This document shows positions 16,159 to 24,209 of a DNA stretch of 64,000 nt, one piece after another; position 1 is the stretch's first letter; the number at the start of each line of letters is the position of its first letter. The notes below the pieces were generated by a model, which searched no databases, had not been told where the DNA came from, and saw only the letters and a program-made list of their open reading frames with translations. A program made the position numbers and the translations under genes. This DNA comes from Nocardioides speluncae (lineage in GTDB: Bacteria; Actinomycetota; Actinomycetes; Propionibacteriales; Nocardioidaceae): the NCBI RefSeq assembly GCF_003121585.1, contig NZ_QEOO01000016.1, positions 1-64,000 on the forward strand, written 5' to 3'.

Positions 16159-19100
16159 TCAGTCGAGCAGGCCGCGGCGGCGGGCGATGGCGGCGGCCTC
16201 GGTCCGGCCGGAGGCACCCAGCTTGCCGAGGATGTTGGAGACGTGGACGCTGACGGTCTTGGTGCTGATGAACAGCTGCTTGCCGATCTCACCGTTGCTG
16301 CGGCCGATCGCGACCAGCGCCAGGATCTCCTTCTCGCGCGGCGTCAGCGTGTCCGGCGCAGCCTCGGCGCGCGGCGTCGCCGTACCGCCGAGGGTCTGCA
16401 GCTCGTCGAGCAGCGGCTGCGCGCCGAGCTCGTGGGCGGTCGCCCGGGCCGGGTCGGAGTGCACCCGGGCCGCGGCCAGGTCACCGCTCGCGCGGAGTAC
16501 GGCGGCCAGGCGGGCCTGCGACCGCGCCAGCTCGAACCGGTGCCCGAACTCGCCGAACAGCCGGACCGCCTCGGTCCACGGCGTCACCAGCTCGTCGACC
16601 GACGGCGCGTCGATCCCGGCCCGCCAGCGGAACCGCAGCGTCTCGGCCTCCAGCCGGGCCGCCCAGGCCTGGCCCTCCGGGCCCCACGACTTGCGCTCCT
16701 CCGCGATCAGCTCCAGCGAGCAGTCCGCACCCTTGCGGAGCCGGGCGACATCGGCGGCCGCCTGCTCCCGCTCGGCTGCTGACAGCTGCTCGACCGAGCT
16801 CGCCAGCGCGCCGATCGCCAGCGCGGCGAGCCGCACCCGGGCATGGAAGAAGCTGCGCCACATGCCGCTCACCAGGGTGACCAGGTCGTCGTGCTCGCGG
16901 ACCGCGGCCGCGGCGTCGCCGCGGTTGCCGTAGGCGTCGATCATCGCGCTGCCGGCAGTGATCGCGATCAGGCCATCCTTGTCCCAGTGCGGCCGCACCT
17001 CGCGCCCGAACGCCACCGCGTCGGCACCGCGACCGACATGCACCATCAACTCCAGGGCCGCGAGCAGTGACTCGGGGCCGATGGGCGGCTGCTGGCCGCT
17101 GACGTCGGTGAGCCGGAGTACGTCGTCCCAGGCGCCGGTGAGGTAGGCGACCTGAGCATCCATGAACCGCGCGTCGAAGCCGTACGGCGCCCACGGCTGG
17201 CTGGTCTCCTCGGCCCGCACGACCGCCCGCTGGAACGCCTCCCGGGCTCCCGCGAACTGGCCGCGGTCGAGCCTCCGGCGGCCGAGCAGGTAGAGCCCGC
17301 GCAGCTCGGCGTAGACCGCACCGGTCTCCGCGGCCCGCTTCACGACCTCGTCGAGGGCCTCGATCACCGCGTCGTCGTCGCCGGCGTTCTCGAGGCCGAC
17401 CAGGGTGGTCATCACCTCGCTCGCGAGATGGGGCATGTCGAGGGACTCGGCCATCGCGAGCGCCTCGACCGCGACGGGGCGGGCCTGCTCGTTCTCGGCG
17501 TACGCCAGCGCGCGGGCGTGGCTGGCCAGCGCCTTGGCCCGCAGCGCGGACATCTCGTCCGGGATGTGGGCGAGCGCCTCGGTGGTGAGCTCGAGCGCGT
17601 CGAGCCTGGTCTCGGCCACCATCACCGTGTTGGCGAGCGCGAAGAGGAGATGACCACGTGAGGTCGGCGACGCGTCGTCGGGCAGCGCCGCCAGGTGGGC
17701 CTGGATCAGCGACAGGCCGCGGTCCGGGTGACCGGACACGATCAGCGACTCGGCGGTCCGCGACACCAGAGCGGCCATGTCGACGGTGACTTCGGCGGCC
17801 AGCCGCTCGTCGGCCAGCAGGTCGAGGGCAAGCTCGTAGTGTTGCGCGGCCTCGTCGGGTCCGCCGACCGCGAACGCGTCGTCGCCGGCGTCGATGCTGG
17901 CGCGGAGCGCGGTCGGCAGGTCGTGGGCAGCGCGGGCGTGCCGGGCCAGCTCGGCCGCGGTGCCCTTTGACTGGCCCTGACCTTGGGACTCACTGAGCAC
18001 CCGGGCGAAGGCGGCGTGCAGCCGGACCCGCTCGCCCGGCAGCAGGTCGTCGTACACCGCCTCGGCGAGCAGGGCGTGCCGGAAGGCATAGCCGTCGCCG
18101 CGGGCCGGCACCAGGACGTTGGTCTCGACCGCGTGGCGCAGCGCCTGCTCCAGCGCGGCGTCGTCGATGGAGACGACGCTGGCGAGCAGTGGGTGAGAGA
18201 CCCGGCGGCCGGCCACGGCAGCGGCGCGGACCACCCGCTGGGCGGCGTCGTCGAGCCGGTCCAGCCGGACCAGCAGCAGACCGGCGAGGTCCTCGGGCAG
18301 GCCGCCGCCCCAAGCCGCGTTGACCAGCTCCTCGACGAAGAATGCGTTGCCCTCGGCGCGGTCGACGATGTCGGCGACATCGGACTCCAGCAGCGGGTCG
18401 GGGTGAAGCTGCTTGACCAAGGCTCGGACCGCGGGGGTGCCCAGCGGGGCGAGCTGCAGGCGACCGACTCCCGGGATCCGGGCCCACTCGGCGGCGGCGG
18501 TGCGCAGCGGGTGGCGGCGGTGCAGGTCGTCGCTGCGGTACGACGCCACGATGGCGACCCGGCGGGCGAACGGGCGGCTGAACAGGAAGCTGAGCATGTC
18601 GCGGGTCGAGCGGTCCGCCCAGTGGGTGTCCTCGATGACCAGCAGCAGCGGGGCGGCCTCGGCCGCGGTCTCCAGCAGCGCGTGGACGGCGTCGAAGATG
18701 TCGCCGCGGTCGACGGTCGCGGCGTCACCGCTCTCACCCTCGGTCATCACCCGGCGGCCGGGGAGCAGGCGGTTGAGCGCGGGCTGGTCGGCCGCGACCT
18801 TGGCGACGATGTCCGGCAGGTCGGTGGCGAGGCGGCCGAGCACCTCGGAGAAGGGAAGGTAGGGCAGCGCGCTGTCACCGAAGTCGAGGCAGTGGCCGGC
18901 CACGACCTGCCAGCCCTCGGTGAAGGCGACGTCGCGGAGCTCGGTCAGCAGCCGAGTCTTGCCGACGCCGGCGTCGCCGGACAGCAGCACCGCGCGGACC
19001 GGCGGCTGGCTCGAGTTGAAGGAGCCCGAGACAGCACGGATGCCGAGCTGGGAAGTTATCTCCTCCAGCTCGGCATCTCGGCCGATCAATGTTTGGTTGG

Positions 19101-19191
19101 GTGTCGGTGCTGCCACATCACACATGATGTCGTGCATCACCGACAATATTCCGCCAGACGGCACTCCTGGGGCCGTCGCTGTGCCGGCCAT
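16159..19191 (-). CDS. LAL-type LuxR regulator (ATPase-TPR-HTH)
   Basis: A 1010-residue large ATP-binding regulator of the LuxR family. Walker A is GDAGVGKT (residues 72-79), Walker B is in LLLVIEDTHWAD near residue 190, the middle is helical TPR-like repeats, and the C-terminal HTH contains LTPREKEILALVAIGRSNGE and ISTKTVSVHVSNILGKLGA. LAL proteins activate polyketide, sugar-uptake and catabolic genes on binding a ligand. The ATG at 19191 overlaps the stop of the 57-residue gene (TGATG), which argues for this start, although ATG 19137 and 19125 are also possible. Its target is not evident; it lies upstream of the iron-regulated run but is separated from it by the iron box. Confidence 0.85.
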   Translation of the reverse strand: MAGTATAPGVPSGGILSVMHDIMCDVAAPTPNQTLIGRDAELEEITSQLGIRAVSGSFNSSQPPVRAVLLSGDAGVGKTRLLTELRDVAFTEGWQVVAGHCLDFGDSALPYLPFSEVLGRLATDLPDIVAKVAADQPALNRLLPGRRVMTEGESGDAATVDRGDIFDAVHALLETAAEAAPLLLVIEDTHWADRSTRDMLSFLFSRPFARRVAIVASYRSDDLHRRHPLRTAAAEWARIPGVGRLQLAPLGTPAVRALVKQLHPDPLLESDVADIVDRAEGNAFFVEELVNAAWGGGLPEDLAGLLLVRLDRLDDAAQRVVRAAAVAGRRVSHPLLASVVSIDDAALEQALRHAVETNVLVPARGDGYAFRHALLAEAVYDDLLPGERVRLHAAFARVLSESQGQGQSKGTAAELARHARAAHDLPTALRASIDAGDDAFAVGGPDEAAQHYELALDLLADERLAAEVTVDMAALVSRTAESLIVSGHPDRGLSLIQAHLAALPDDASPTSRGHLLFALANTVMVAETRLDALELTTEALAHIPDEMSALRAKALASHARALAYAENEQARPVAVEALAMAESLDMPHLASEVMTTLVGLENAGDDDAVIEALDEVVKRAAETGAVYAELRGLYLLGRRRLDRGQFAGAREAFQRAVVRAEETSQPWAPYGFDARFMDAQVAYLTGAWDDVLRLTDVSGQQPPIGPESLLAALELMVHVGRGADAVAFGREVRPHWDKDGLIAITAGSAMIDAYGNRGDAAAAVREHDDLVTLVSGMWRSFFHARVRLAALAIGALASSVEQLSAAEREQAAADVARLRKGADCSLELIAEERKSWGPEGQAWAARLEAETLRFRWRAGIDAPSVDELVTPWTEAVRLFGEFGHRFELARSQARLAAVLRASGDLAAARVHSDPARATAHELGAQPLLDELQTLGGTATPRAEAAPDTLTPREKEILALVAIGRSNGEIGKQLFISTKTVSVHVSNILGKLGASGRTEAAAIARRRGLLD

Positions 19192-19364
19192 CAGGCCGCG
19201 AAGCGCTGAACCAGGCGGGTGCCGGCGCGGTGCCGGCGTACCTTCTGCTCCTTCGGCTTGCGGTCTGCCTTCACCTTGCGGACAAGAGCCCGGTGGCGGG
19301 CCTCACGGAGGTAGTCCTCCTGGTCGAGGAGAAGGCGGTCGGTCCAGGTGTTCAGGTTGTTCAT
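19191..19364 (-). CDS. 57-residue basic small protein
   Basis: A short gene with AAGGAGATCGAG directly before the ATG at 19364. The product (MNNLNTWTDRLLLDQEDYLR followed by a Lys/Arg-rich half) is likely a helical N-terminus plus a basic C-terminus. It has no signal or membrane segment. The stop overlaps the LAL start as TGATG, so the two are translationally coupled and the small protein may modulate the regulator. No family recognised; the strong ribosome site and coupling are the reasons to call it. Confidence 0.7.
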   Translation of the reverse strand: MNNLNTWTDRLLLDQEDYLREARHRALVRKVKADRKPKEQKVRRHRAGTRLVQRFAA

Positions 19365-19524
19365 CTCGATCTCCTTGTTCGGGCTGATGACAAGGAGATT
19401 GCGCCTATGAGGTAGGCCCTCACATCGGACGACTGCCCTATTCGTGGACGGCCGAGGTGGACCTAGGTGCCTTAGGTAGGGGCATGCCGGGTGGCCGGCC
19501 GTCTAAGGCAGTCCGAGCCGAGCG

Positions 19525-20688
19525 TCAGATCGGGCGGCCGGCAGCCCAGACGCCGGCGACGAGGGGTACGCCGGGGCGGTAGGCGAGGTGCACGTGGCTG
19601 GGTGCGTCGAGCAGCACCAGGTCGGCCCGCTTGCCGGGCACCAGGGCGCCGACGTCGTCGCGGTCGAGGGCCTCGGCGCCGCGCTGAGTGGCGGCGTACA
19701 CCGCCTCGGCGGGGCTCATCCGCATCTCGCGCACGGCCAGCGCGATGCACAGCGGCAGCGAGCTGGTGAAGCAGCTGCCCGGGTTGCAGTCGGACGCGAT
19801 CGCGACCTTGACGCCGGCGTCGATCAGGGCGCGGGCGTCGGGGTAGGGCTGACGGGTGGAGAACTCGACGCCGGGCAGCAGGGTGGCGATGGTGCCTGCG
19901 TCGCGGAGGGCAGCGATGTCGGCGTCGTGGAGGTAAGTGCAGTGGTCGACCGCAGTCAGGCCGAGCTCGGCGGCGAGCCGGACGCCCGGACCGGGGCCGA
20001 GCTGGTTGGCGTGCAGCCGACCCCTCAGGCTGTGGGCCTTGCCCGCGGTCAGGATCGCCCTGGCCTGGTCGGCGTCGAAGGCGCCGCGCTCACAGAACAC
20101 GTCGATCCAGCTCGCGTACGGCGCCGCCGCGGCCAGCATCGGGCCGGTGACCAGCTCGACGTACGCCGCCGGGTCGTCGGCGTACTCGGTGGGTACGACG
20201 TGGGCGCCGAGGAACGTGGTCTCGTCGGTGAACTGGCGGGCGACCGCGAGGCTGCGGGCCTCGTCGTGGGTGGTCAGGCCGTAGCCGCTCTTGATCTCGA
20301 CCGTGGTCGTTCCCTGCCGCTGCATCTCCTGGACGAGCCGGGCGGTGTGGGCGGTCAGCTGCTCGTCAGTGGCCTGTCTCGTTGCGGCGACGGTGGTGCG
20401 GATGCCGCCCGCGGAGTACGGCGTACCGGTCATCCGGGCCGCGAACTCCTGGGCCCGGTCGCCGGCGAAGACGAGATGGCTGTGGCTGTCGACGAAGCCC
20501 GGGAGCACTGCCCGGCCGCCGGCGTCGACCTGACTGTCGGCGGCGGGTGCTTCGGTTATGGGACCTACCCAGGCGACCCGGGAGCCTTCGATGACCAGCG
20601 CTGCGTCCGTGACGATGCCGAGCAGCCCGTCGCGCACGGGGTCGTTGGTGACCAGCTCGCCGATGTTGGTGATGAGGGTCGAGGTCAC
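19525..20688 (-). CDS. hutI: Imidazolonepropionase
   Basis: A 387-residue amidohydrolase that opens the ring of 4-imidazolone-5-propanoate to N-formimidoyl-L-glutamate in histidine degradation. It has the metal-binding HSH of [18 protein letters not shown] near residue 70, the substrate-binding block [17 protein letters not shown], the HANQLG segment and [10 protein letters not shown], all family signatures. The GTG at 20688 overlaps the hutF stop (GTGA). It is the last gene of amidohydrolase-hutF-hutI, while hutU and hutH are 15 kb away. Cytosolic, zinc or iron dependent by family. Confidence 0.93.
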   Translation of the reverse strand: MTSTLITNIGELVTNDPVRDGLLGIVTDAALVIEGSRVAWVGPITEAPAADSQVDAGGRAVLPGFVDSHSHLVFAGDRAQEFAARMTGTPYSAGGIRTTVAATRQATDEQLTAHTARLVQEMQRQGTTTVEIKSGYGLTTHDEARSLAVARQFTDETTFLGAHVVPTEYADDPAAYVELVTGPMLAAAAPYASWIDVFCERGAFDADQARAILTAGKAHSLRGRLHANQLGPGPGVRLAAELGLTAVDHCTYLHDADIAALRDAGTIATLLPGVEFSTRQPYPDARALIDAGVKVAIASDCNPGSCFTSSLPLCIALAVREMRMSPAEAVYAATQRGAEALDRDDVGALVPGKRADLVLLDAPSHVHLAYRPGVPLVAGVWAAGRPI

Positions 20689-22064
20689 TCCCAGAGCCTT
20701 CCGATCGCTGCGTCGAGCTGTCGCCCGATCTCCTCCCGGTCACCCTGCCGGACCACGACTCTGCCGTCGACCATCACCTGGGTGACGTCCTCGGCAGCGG
20801 CGGCGAAGACCGCTGTGTTCTCGTCGCGCCCCGTCCCGGCGGTGCGCGGGGTGTTGGTGTCGATGGTGACCAGGTCTGCGCGCTGGCCCTTGGCGATGGC
20901 GCCGGCGTCGCTGAACCCGAGGCTGCTGTGGCCGTCCGTCGTGGCAGCGGCCAGGAGCTCGGCCGCGCTCCAGTGGCCGCGCTGCTGGCTGGCCAGCCGC
21001 TCGTCGAGCTCGACCGCGCGCATCTCCTCGAACAGGTCGATCACCGCATGGCTGTCGGAGCCGAGCGTGAGGCGGCTCCCTGCTTCGTGGAGGCGCCGGC
21101 TCGGCCCGATCCCGTCGCCGAGGTCGCGCTCGGTGGTCGGACAGAAGCTGGCAAACGTCTGTGTCTCGCCGAGGGTGGCGATGTCGTCGTCGGTGAGGTG
21201 GGTGGCGTGGACCGCGCTGGTGAGCGGCCCGAGCACGCCGTGGTCGTGCAGCAGGCGGGTCGGGGTGACGCCGTACGCCGCGGCGCAGGCGTCGTTCTCG
21301 GCGACCTGCTCGGAGAGGTGGACATGCAGCGGACGCTGCTGTGCCCAATCGGAGACGGTCGGCAGCTGCTCGGCTGGCACCGCCCGCACTGAGTGGATCG
21401 CCGCGCCCACGACCGCTGACCCGTCGGCTTGGAGTCGGTCGACTCGCTCGGCCCACGCCTCGGCGGTCCCGTCGGAGTACCGCACCTGCACGCCCTCCGG
21501 CGGCTTGCCGAACCCGCTGCTGAGGTAGCAGGTGTCGAGCAGCGCGATCCGGATCCCGGCATCGTGGGCGGCCTGGATGAGCGCGCGGCCCATCGCGTTC
21601 GGGTCGTCGTACGGCGTGCCGTCGGGCTGGTAGTGCAGGTAGTGGAACTCCCCCACGCCGGTGATCCCCGCCGCCGCCATCTCCCGGTATGTCGCGAGCG
21701 CGAGGTCGTAGTAGGAGTCCGGCTCGAGCCTTGCCGCAACGGCGTACATCTGCTCCCGCCACGTCCAGAACGTCCCCCGCTCCCGCTGCGTCCGCCCCCG
21801 CAACGCCCGATGGAAGGCGTGCGAGTGCGTGTTCGCCAGGCCGGGGAGGGTGAGGCCGGGAATGCGCAAAACGGACTGGGTTGTCAGGCTCTCGCTGACG
21901 TTGTTGGGCGTTGCAACGGCCGACAACGTCAGGAATCCCCGGCCGGCCGGGGATTCCACCACCACCTCTGCGAACCGCCCATCCGCCACCGTCACCAGCA
22001 CGTCGTCGCAGACGGCGCCGTCGACCCAGGCGCGCTCGAGGAGGTAGGTCGAGGAGGTGCTCAC
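20685..22064 (-). CDS. hutF: Formimidoylglutamate deiminase
   Basis: A 459-residue amidohydrolase converting N-formimidoyl-L-glutamate to N-formyl-L-glutamate and ammonia. Seen: [19 protein letters not shown] with the HxH metal site, [18 protein letters not shown], and [10 protein letters not shown] with the active-site Asp. GTG start at 22064 overlaps the upstream amidohydrolase stop (GTGA). Residues about 36-65 contain an extra stretch ([13 protein letters not shown] and following) encoded by palindromic DNA at 21895-21957, placed between the N-terminal beta-sandwich and the barrel. It is in frame, so the enzyme may be active with a loop insertion. Presence of HutF means the five-step hut route via N-formylglutamate. 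Confidence 0.92.
   Translation of the reverse strand: MSTSSTYLLERAWVDGAVCDDVLVTVADGRFAEVVVESPAGRGFLTLSAVATPNNVSESLTTQSVLRIPGLTLPGLANTHSHAFHRALRGRTQRERGTFWTWREQMYAVAARLEPDSYYDLALATYREMAAAGITGVGEFHYLHYQPDGTPYDDPNAMGRALIQAAHDAGIRIALLDTCYLSSGFGKPPEGVQVRYSDGTAEAWAERVDRLQADGSAVVGAAIHSVRAVPAEQLPTVSDWAQQRPLHVHLSEQVAENDACAAAYGVTPTRLLHDHGVLGPLTSAVHATHLTDDDIATLGETQTFASFCPTTERDLGDGIGPSRRLHEAGSRLTLGSDSHAVIDLFEEMRAVELDERLASQQRGHWSAAELLAAATTDGHSSLGFSDAGAIAKGQRADLVTIDTNTPRTAGTGRDENTAVFAAAAEDVTQVMVDGRVVVRQGDREEIGRQLDAAIGRLWE
21895..21957. repeat. Palindromic insertion within hutF
   Basis: Two abutting dyads: a hairpin with arms CTGACGTTGTTGG (21895-21907) and CCGACAACGTCAG (21920-21932), and a 26-bp perfect palindrome (21932-21957) built on CCGGCCGG. 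Both fall in a segment of HutF that seems absent from the family norm and both are read in frame. They do not share sequence with the 63-bp element. Confidence 0.65.
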
Positions 22065-23320
22065 GCGGCCGCCAGCAGGGCCAGGGTGTCGGCGAGGGCT
22101 TCGACGCCGGCGAGGCAGTCGGCCATCGGCGCGAACTCCTCGGGCGAGTGTGAGATGCCGGTTGGGTTGCGGACGAAGAGCATCGCGGTCGGGATGCCGG
22201 CCAGCGACAGGATTCCGGCGTCGTGGCCGGCCTGGGTCGGGATGATCGGCCAGCCATGAGGCGTTGCGATCCGCGCCGCCAGCGCCGCGTCGAAGGCGAC
22301 CGGCCCGGAAACCGACTCGGCCGCCACCTCCAGCGAGGTCCGGTCCCGGGAAGCGCGCTCGACGCCCTGCTTCTCGATGGTCGCGACCAGCTCGGCCAGC
22401 GCGAGCTCCGAGGACGCGCGCGCGTCCAGCCAGGCGGTGACCCGCGACGGCACGGCGTTGGTGCCGTTCGGCGCCACCTCGAGGCGGCCGAACGTCGCCC
22501 GCGACGATGCGAGACGCGCCTGCTTGTTGGCCGCGAGCGCGGTCATCGCGTAGGTGAGCATCGGGTCGCGGCGGTCCTCCATCCGGGTGGAGCCGGCGTG
22601 GTTGGCCTCGCCGGTGAAGTCGAAGCGGTACCGACCGTGCGGCCAGATCCCGCTCGCCACCCCGACCGCGACGTCCCGGTCGACGAGGTCGCGACCCTGC
22701 TCGACGTGCAGCTCGACGAAGACCCCGACCCGGTCCAGCAGCGGACTCCGGCCGAGCGACGGCGACAGCCCGGCCGCAGCCATCGCGTCCAGCAGCGGTA
22801 CGCCGTCGCGGTCGCGCAGCCCGGCCGCTGCGCCGGGCGTGATCGCGCCGACCGCGAGCCGCGACCCCAAACAGGCGAGCCCGAACCGCGACCCCTCCTC
22901 CTCGACGAAGACGCCGATTCCGATCGGCCGAACCGGCGAGAAGCCTCGCGACCGCAGCACGTCGATCGCCGCCAGCGCCGAGGCGACGCCGAGCGGACCG
23001 TCGTACGCCCCACCGTCGAGGACCGAGTCCAGGTGCGACCCGGTCAGTACGCCACCACGCGATAGTCCAGAACGTTTGACATCACCTTTGGCCGCATACT
23101 GATGCGTTTCGTTCTGGACTATCGCAGCGTCGGGCTCCCACCAGGCCACCGCGTTGCCGTTCCCGTCGTGCGAAACAGGCAGGTCGCGGCGGGCGCACTC
23201 CTCCAGGAACCAGGCGTGACACTCACGCTCGGCAGCGCCGAAGGGCTGCCGGAAGTAGCCGCCCGAGGAGGCCGACCTGCCGACGGGTTGCAGATCGCGC
23301 CATAGCTCCTCGAACGACAT
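22061..23320 (-). CDS. M20/AllC-type amidohydrolase (candidate N-formylglutamate hydrolase)
   Basis: A 419-residue zinc-dependent hydrolase of the allantoate amidohydrolase / N-carbamoyl amino-acid hydrolase group. Motifs: GSHLDSVLDGGAYDGPLG (first metal His and Asp), EEEGSRFG (bridging Glu), ELHVEQG, FTGEANHAGSTRM and the C-terminal GHDAGILS. It is coupled to hutF and hutI by GTGA overlaps, and no HutG is present in the window, so it may perform the missing final step, cleaving N-formylglutamate. Residues of about AIVQNETHQYAAKGD to SGLSR are encoded by the 63-bp palindromic element, inserted just before the first metal motif. The insertion keeps the frame. Whether the enzyme still folds is unknown. 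ATG 23320 (MSFEEL) is the first plausible start. Confidence 0.8.
   Translation of the reverse strand: MSFEELWRDLQPVGRSASSGGYFRQPFGAAERECHAWFLEECARRDLPVSHDGNGNAVAWWEPDAAIVQNETHQYAAKGDVKRSGLSRGGVLTGSHLDSVLDGGAYDGPLGVASALAAIDVLRSRGFSPVRPIGIGVFVEEEGSRFGLACLGSRLAVGAITPGAAAGLRDRDGVPLLDAMAAAGLSPSLGRSPLLDRVGVFVELHVEQGRDLVDRDVAVGVASGIWPHGRYRFDFTGEANHAGSTRMEDRRDPMLTYAMTALAANKQARLASSRATFGRLEVAPNGTNAVPSRVTAWLDARASSELALAELVATIEKQGVERASRDRTSLEVAAESVSGPVAFDAALAARIATPHGWPIIPTQAGHDAGILSLAGIPTAMLFVRNPTGISHSPEEFAPMADCLAGVEALADTLALLAAA
23061..23123. repeat. 63-bp palindromic element, copy 2, in frame inside a gene
   Basis: Same element as 9012-9074, reversed. Terminal arms GATAGTCCAGAAC (23061-23073) and GTTCTGGACTATC (23111-23123) are perfect. 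Its 63 bp equals 21 codons, so the host gene stays open and gains about 21 residues next to its metal-binding motif. Confidence 0.85.
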
Positions 23321-23407
23321 GCAACACAGTTCATCCAGCCACCGGCGCCGGGTCAACGACCGCCGCCCGTAGCGCGTCTCAGATCTGAGACTGGCACAGT
23401 GGCGGGC

Positions 23408-24031
23408 ATGGAGTTTCGAGAGGTGGTCCGCCGGCGCCGGATGGTTCGCAAGTACGCCGACCGCCCGGTCGACCCGGCGATCCTCGACCGGATGCTCGAC
23501 CACGCGATCCGCGCACCGAGTGCTGGATTCAGCCAGGGCTGGGCGTTCCTGCGGCTGGAGCAGGCCGAGGAGCTTGAGCGATTCTGGGAGTCCACGACAC
23601 CGCCGTCCGACTCACCGACCACCAGCGCCTGGCTCGAGGGCATGCGGACCGCGCCTGCGGTCATCGTGCCGCTGTCCCACCGCGACGCCTACCTCGACCG
23701 CTACAGCGAGCCCGACAAGGGCTGGACCGACCGCGACGAGGAGCGCTGGCCGGTGCCGTACTGGCACATCGACACTGGCATGGCGGCGCTGCTGATCCTG
23801 CAGACCGCGGTCGACGAGGGCCTCGGCGCCTGCTTCTTCGGCATCCCGCCGGATGGCATGAGCGCCTTCCGCGAGGCCTTCGGCATCCCCGCCGAGTACA
23901 CCCCGATCGGCGCGATCACCGTCGGCCACCGGGTCCCCCGAGACCCCGGCCTGCGCGGCTCAGCAGCCCGCCGCTCGCGCCGTACCGCCGACGACGTCGT
24001 CCACCACGGCCGCTGGCAGGACCACGGATAG
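23408..24031 (+). CDS. Nitroreductase-family protein
   Basis: A 207-residue FMN-dependent nitroreductase-fold protein: MEFREVVRRRRMVRKYADRP at the start with the RRRxxR FMN-phosphate pattern, APSAGFSQGWAF, and DEGLGACFFGIPPDG near residue 140. Such enzymes reduce nitro groups, quinones or dehalogenate substrates with NAD(P)H. Start ATG 23408 is used; GTG 23399 would add three residues. It is divergent from the amidohydrolase gene with an 87-bp shared gap, and a structured repeat follows it. Confidence 0.85.
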   Translation: MEFREVVRRRRMVRKYADRPVDPAILDRMLDHAIRAPSAGFSQGWAFLRLEQAEELERFWESTTPPSDSPTTSAWLEGMRTAPAVIVPLSHRDAYLDRYSEPDKGWTDRDEERWPVPYWHIDTGMAALLILQTAVDEGLGACFFGIPPDGMSAFREAFGIPAEYTPIGAITVGHRVPRDPGLRGSAARRSRRTADDVVHHGRWQDHG

Positions 24032-24040
24032 CGCGCGGCG

Positions 24041-24209
24041 CGTTAGTGGGCATCTCCGGACGTTCGTCGAGGGTCTGAGTGGTCAGGGTGCGTGCAGCGC
24101 CAGGCGGAGGAGGGAGGCGGGCCGGTGGCCCGTCGACCGACGACAACGCAGCGATGTGCGTGCCCTGGCCGCTCAGACCCCGACGAACTTCCAGAGATGT
24201 CCACTAACG
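24041..24209 (+). repeat. Dispersed structured element, copy B, embracing a start codon
   Basis: The outer arms 24041-24069 and 24181-24209 pair over 29 positions with two mismatches and one G-U. The core between them (24070-24180) is almost identical to copy A at 2234-2352. The ATG of the M20 peptidase (24197) lies inside the 3' arm. Arm sequences differ completely from those of copy A but stay complementary, and in both copies the arms extend into the downstream gene's start region. Confidence 0.75.

Noticed and set aside
19420..19500. ACCTA-7-TAGGT dyad as an iron box before the small protein/LAL pair
   Set aside because: It shares only short pieces with the iron-box consensus; the full 19-base pattern is not present.
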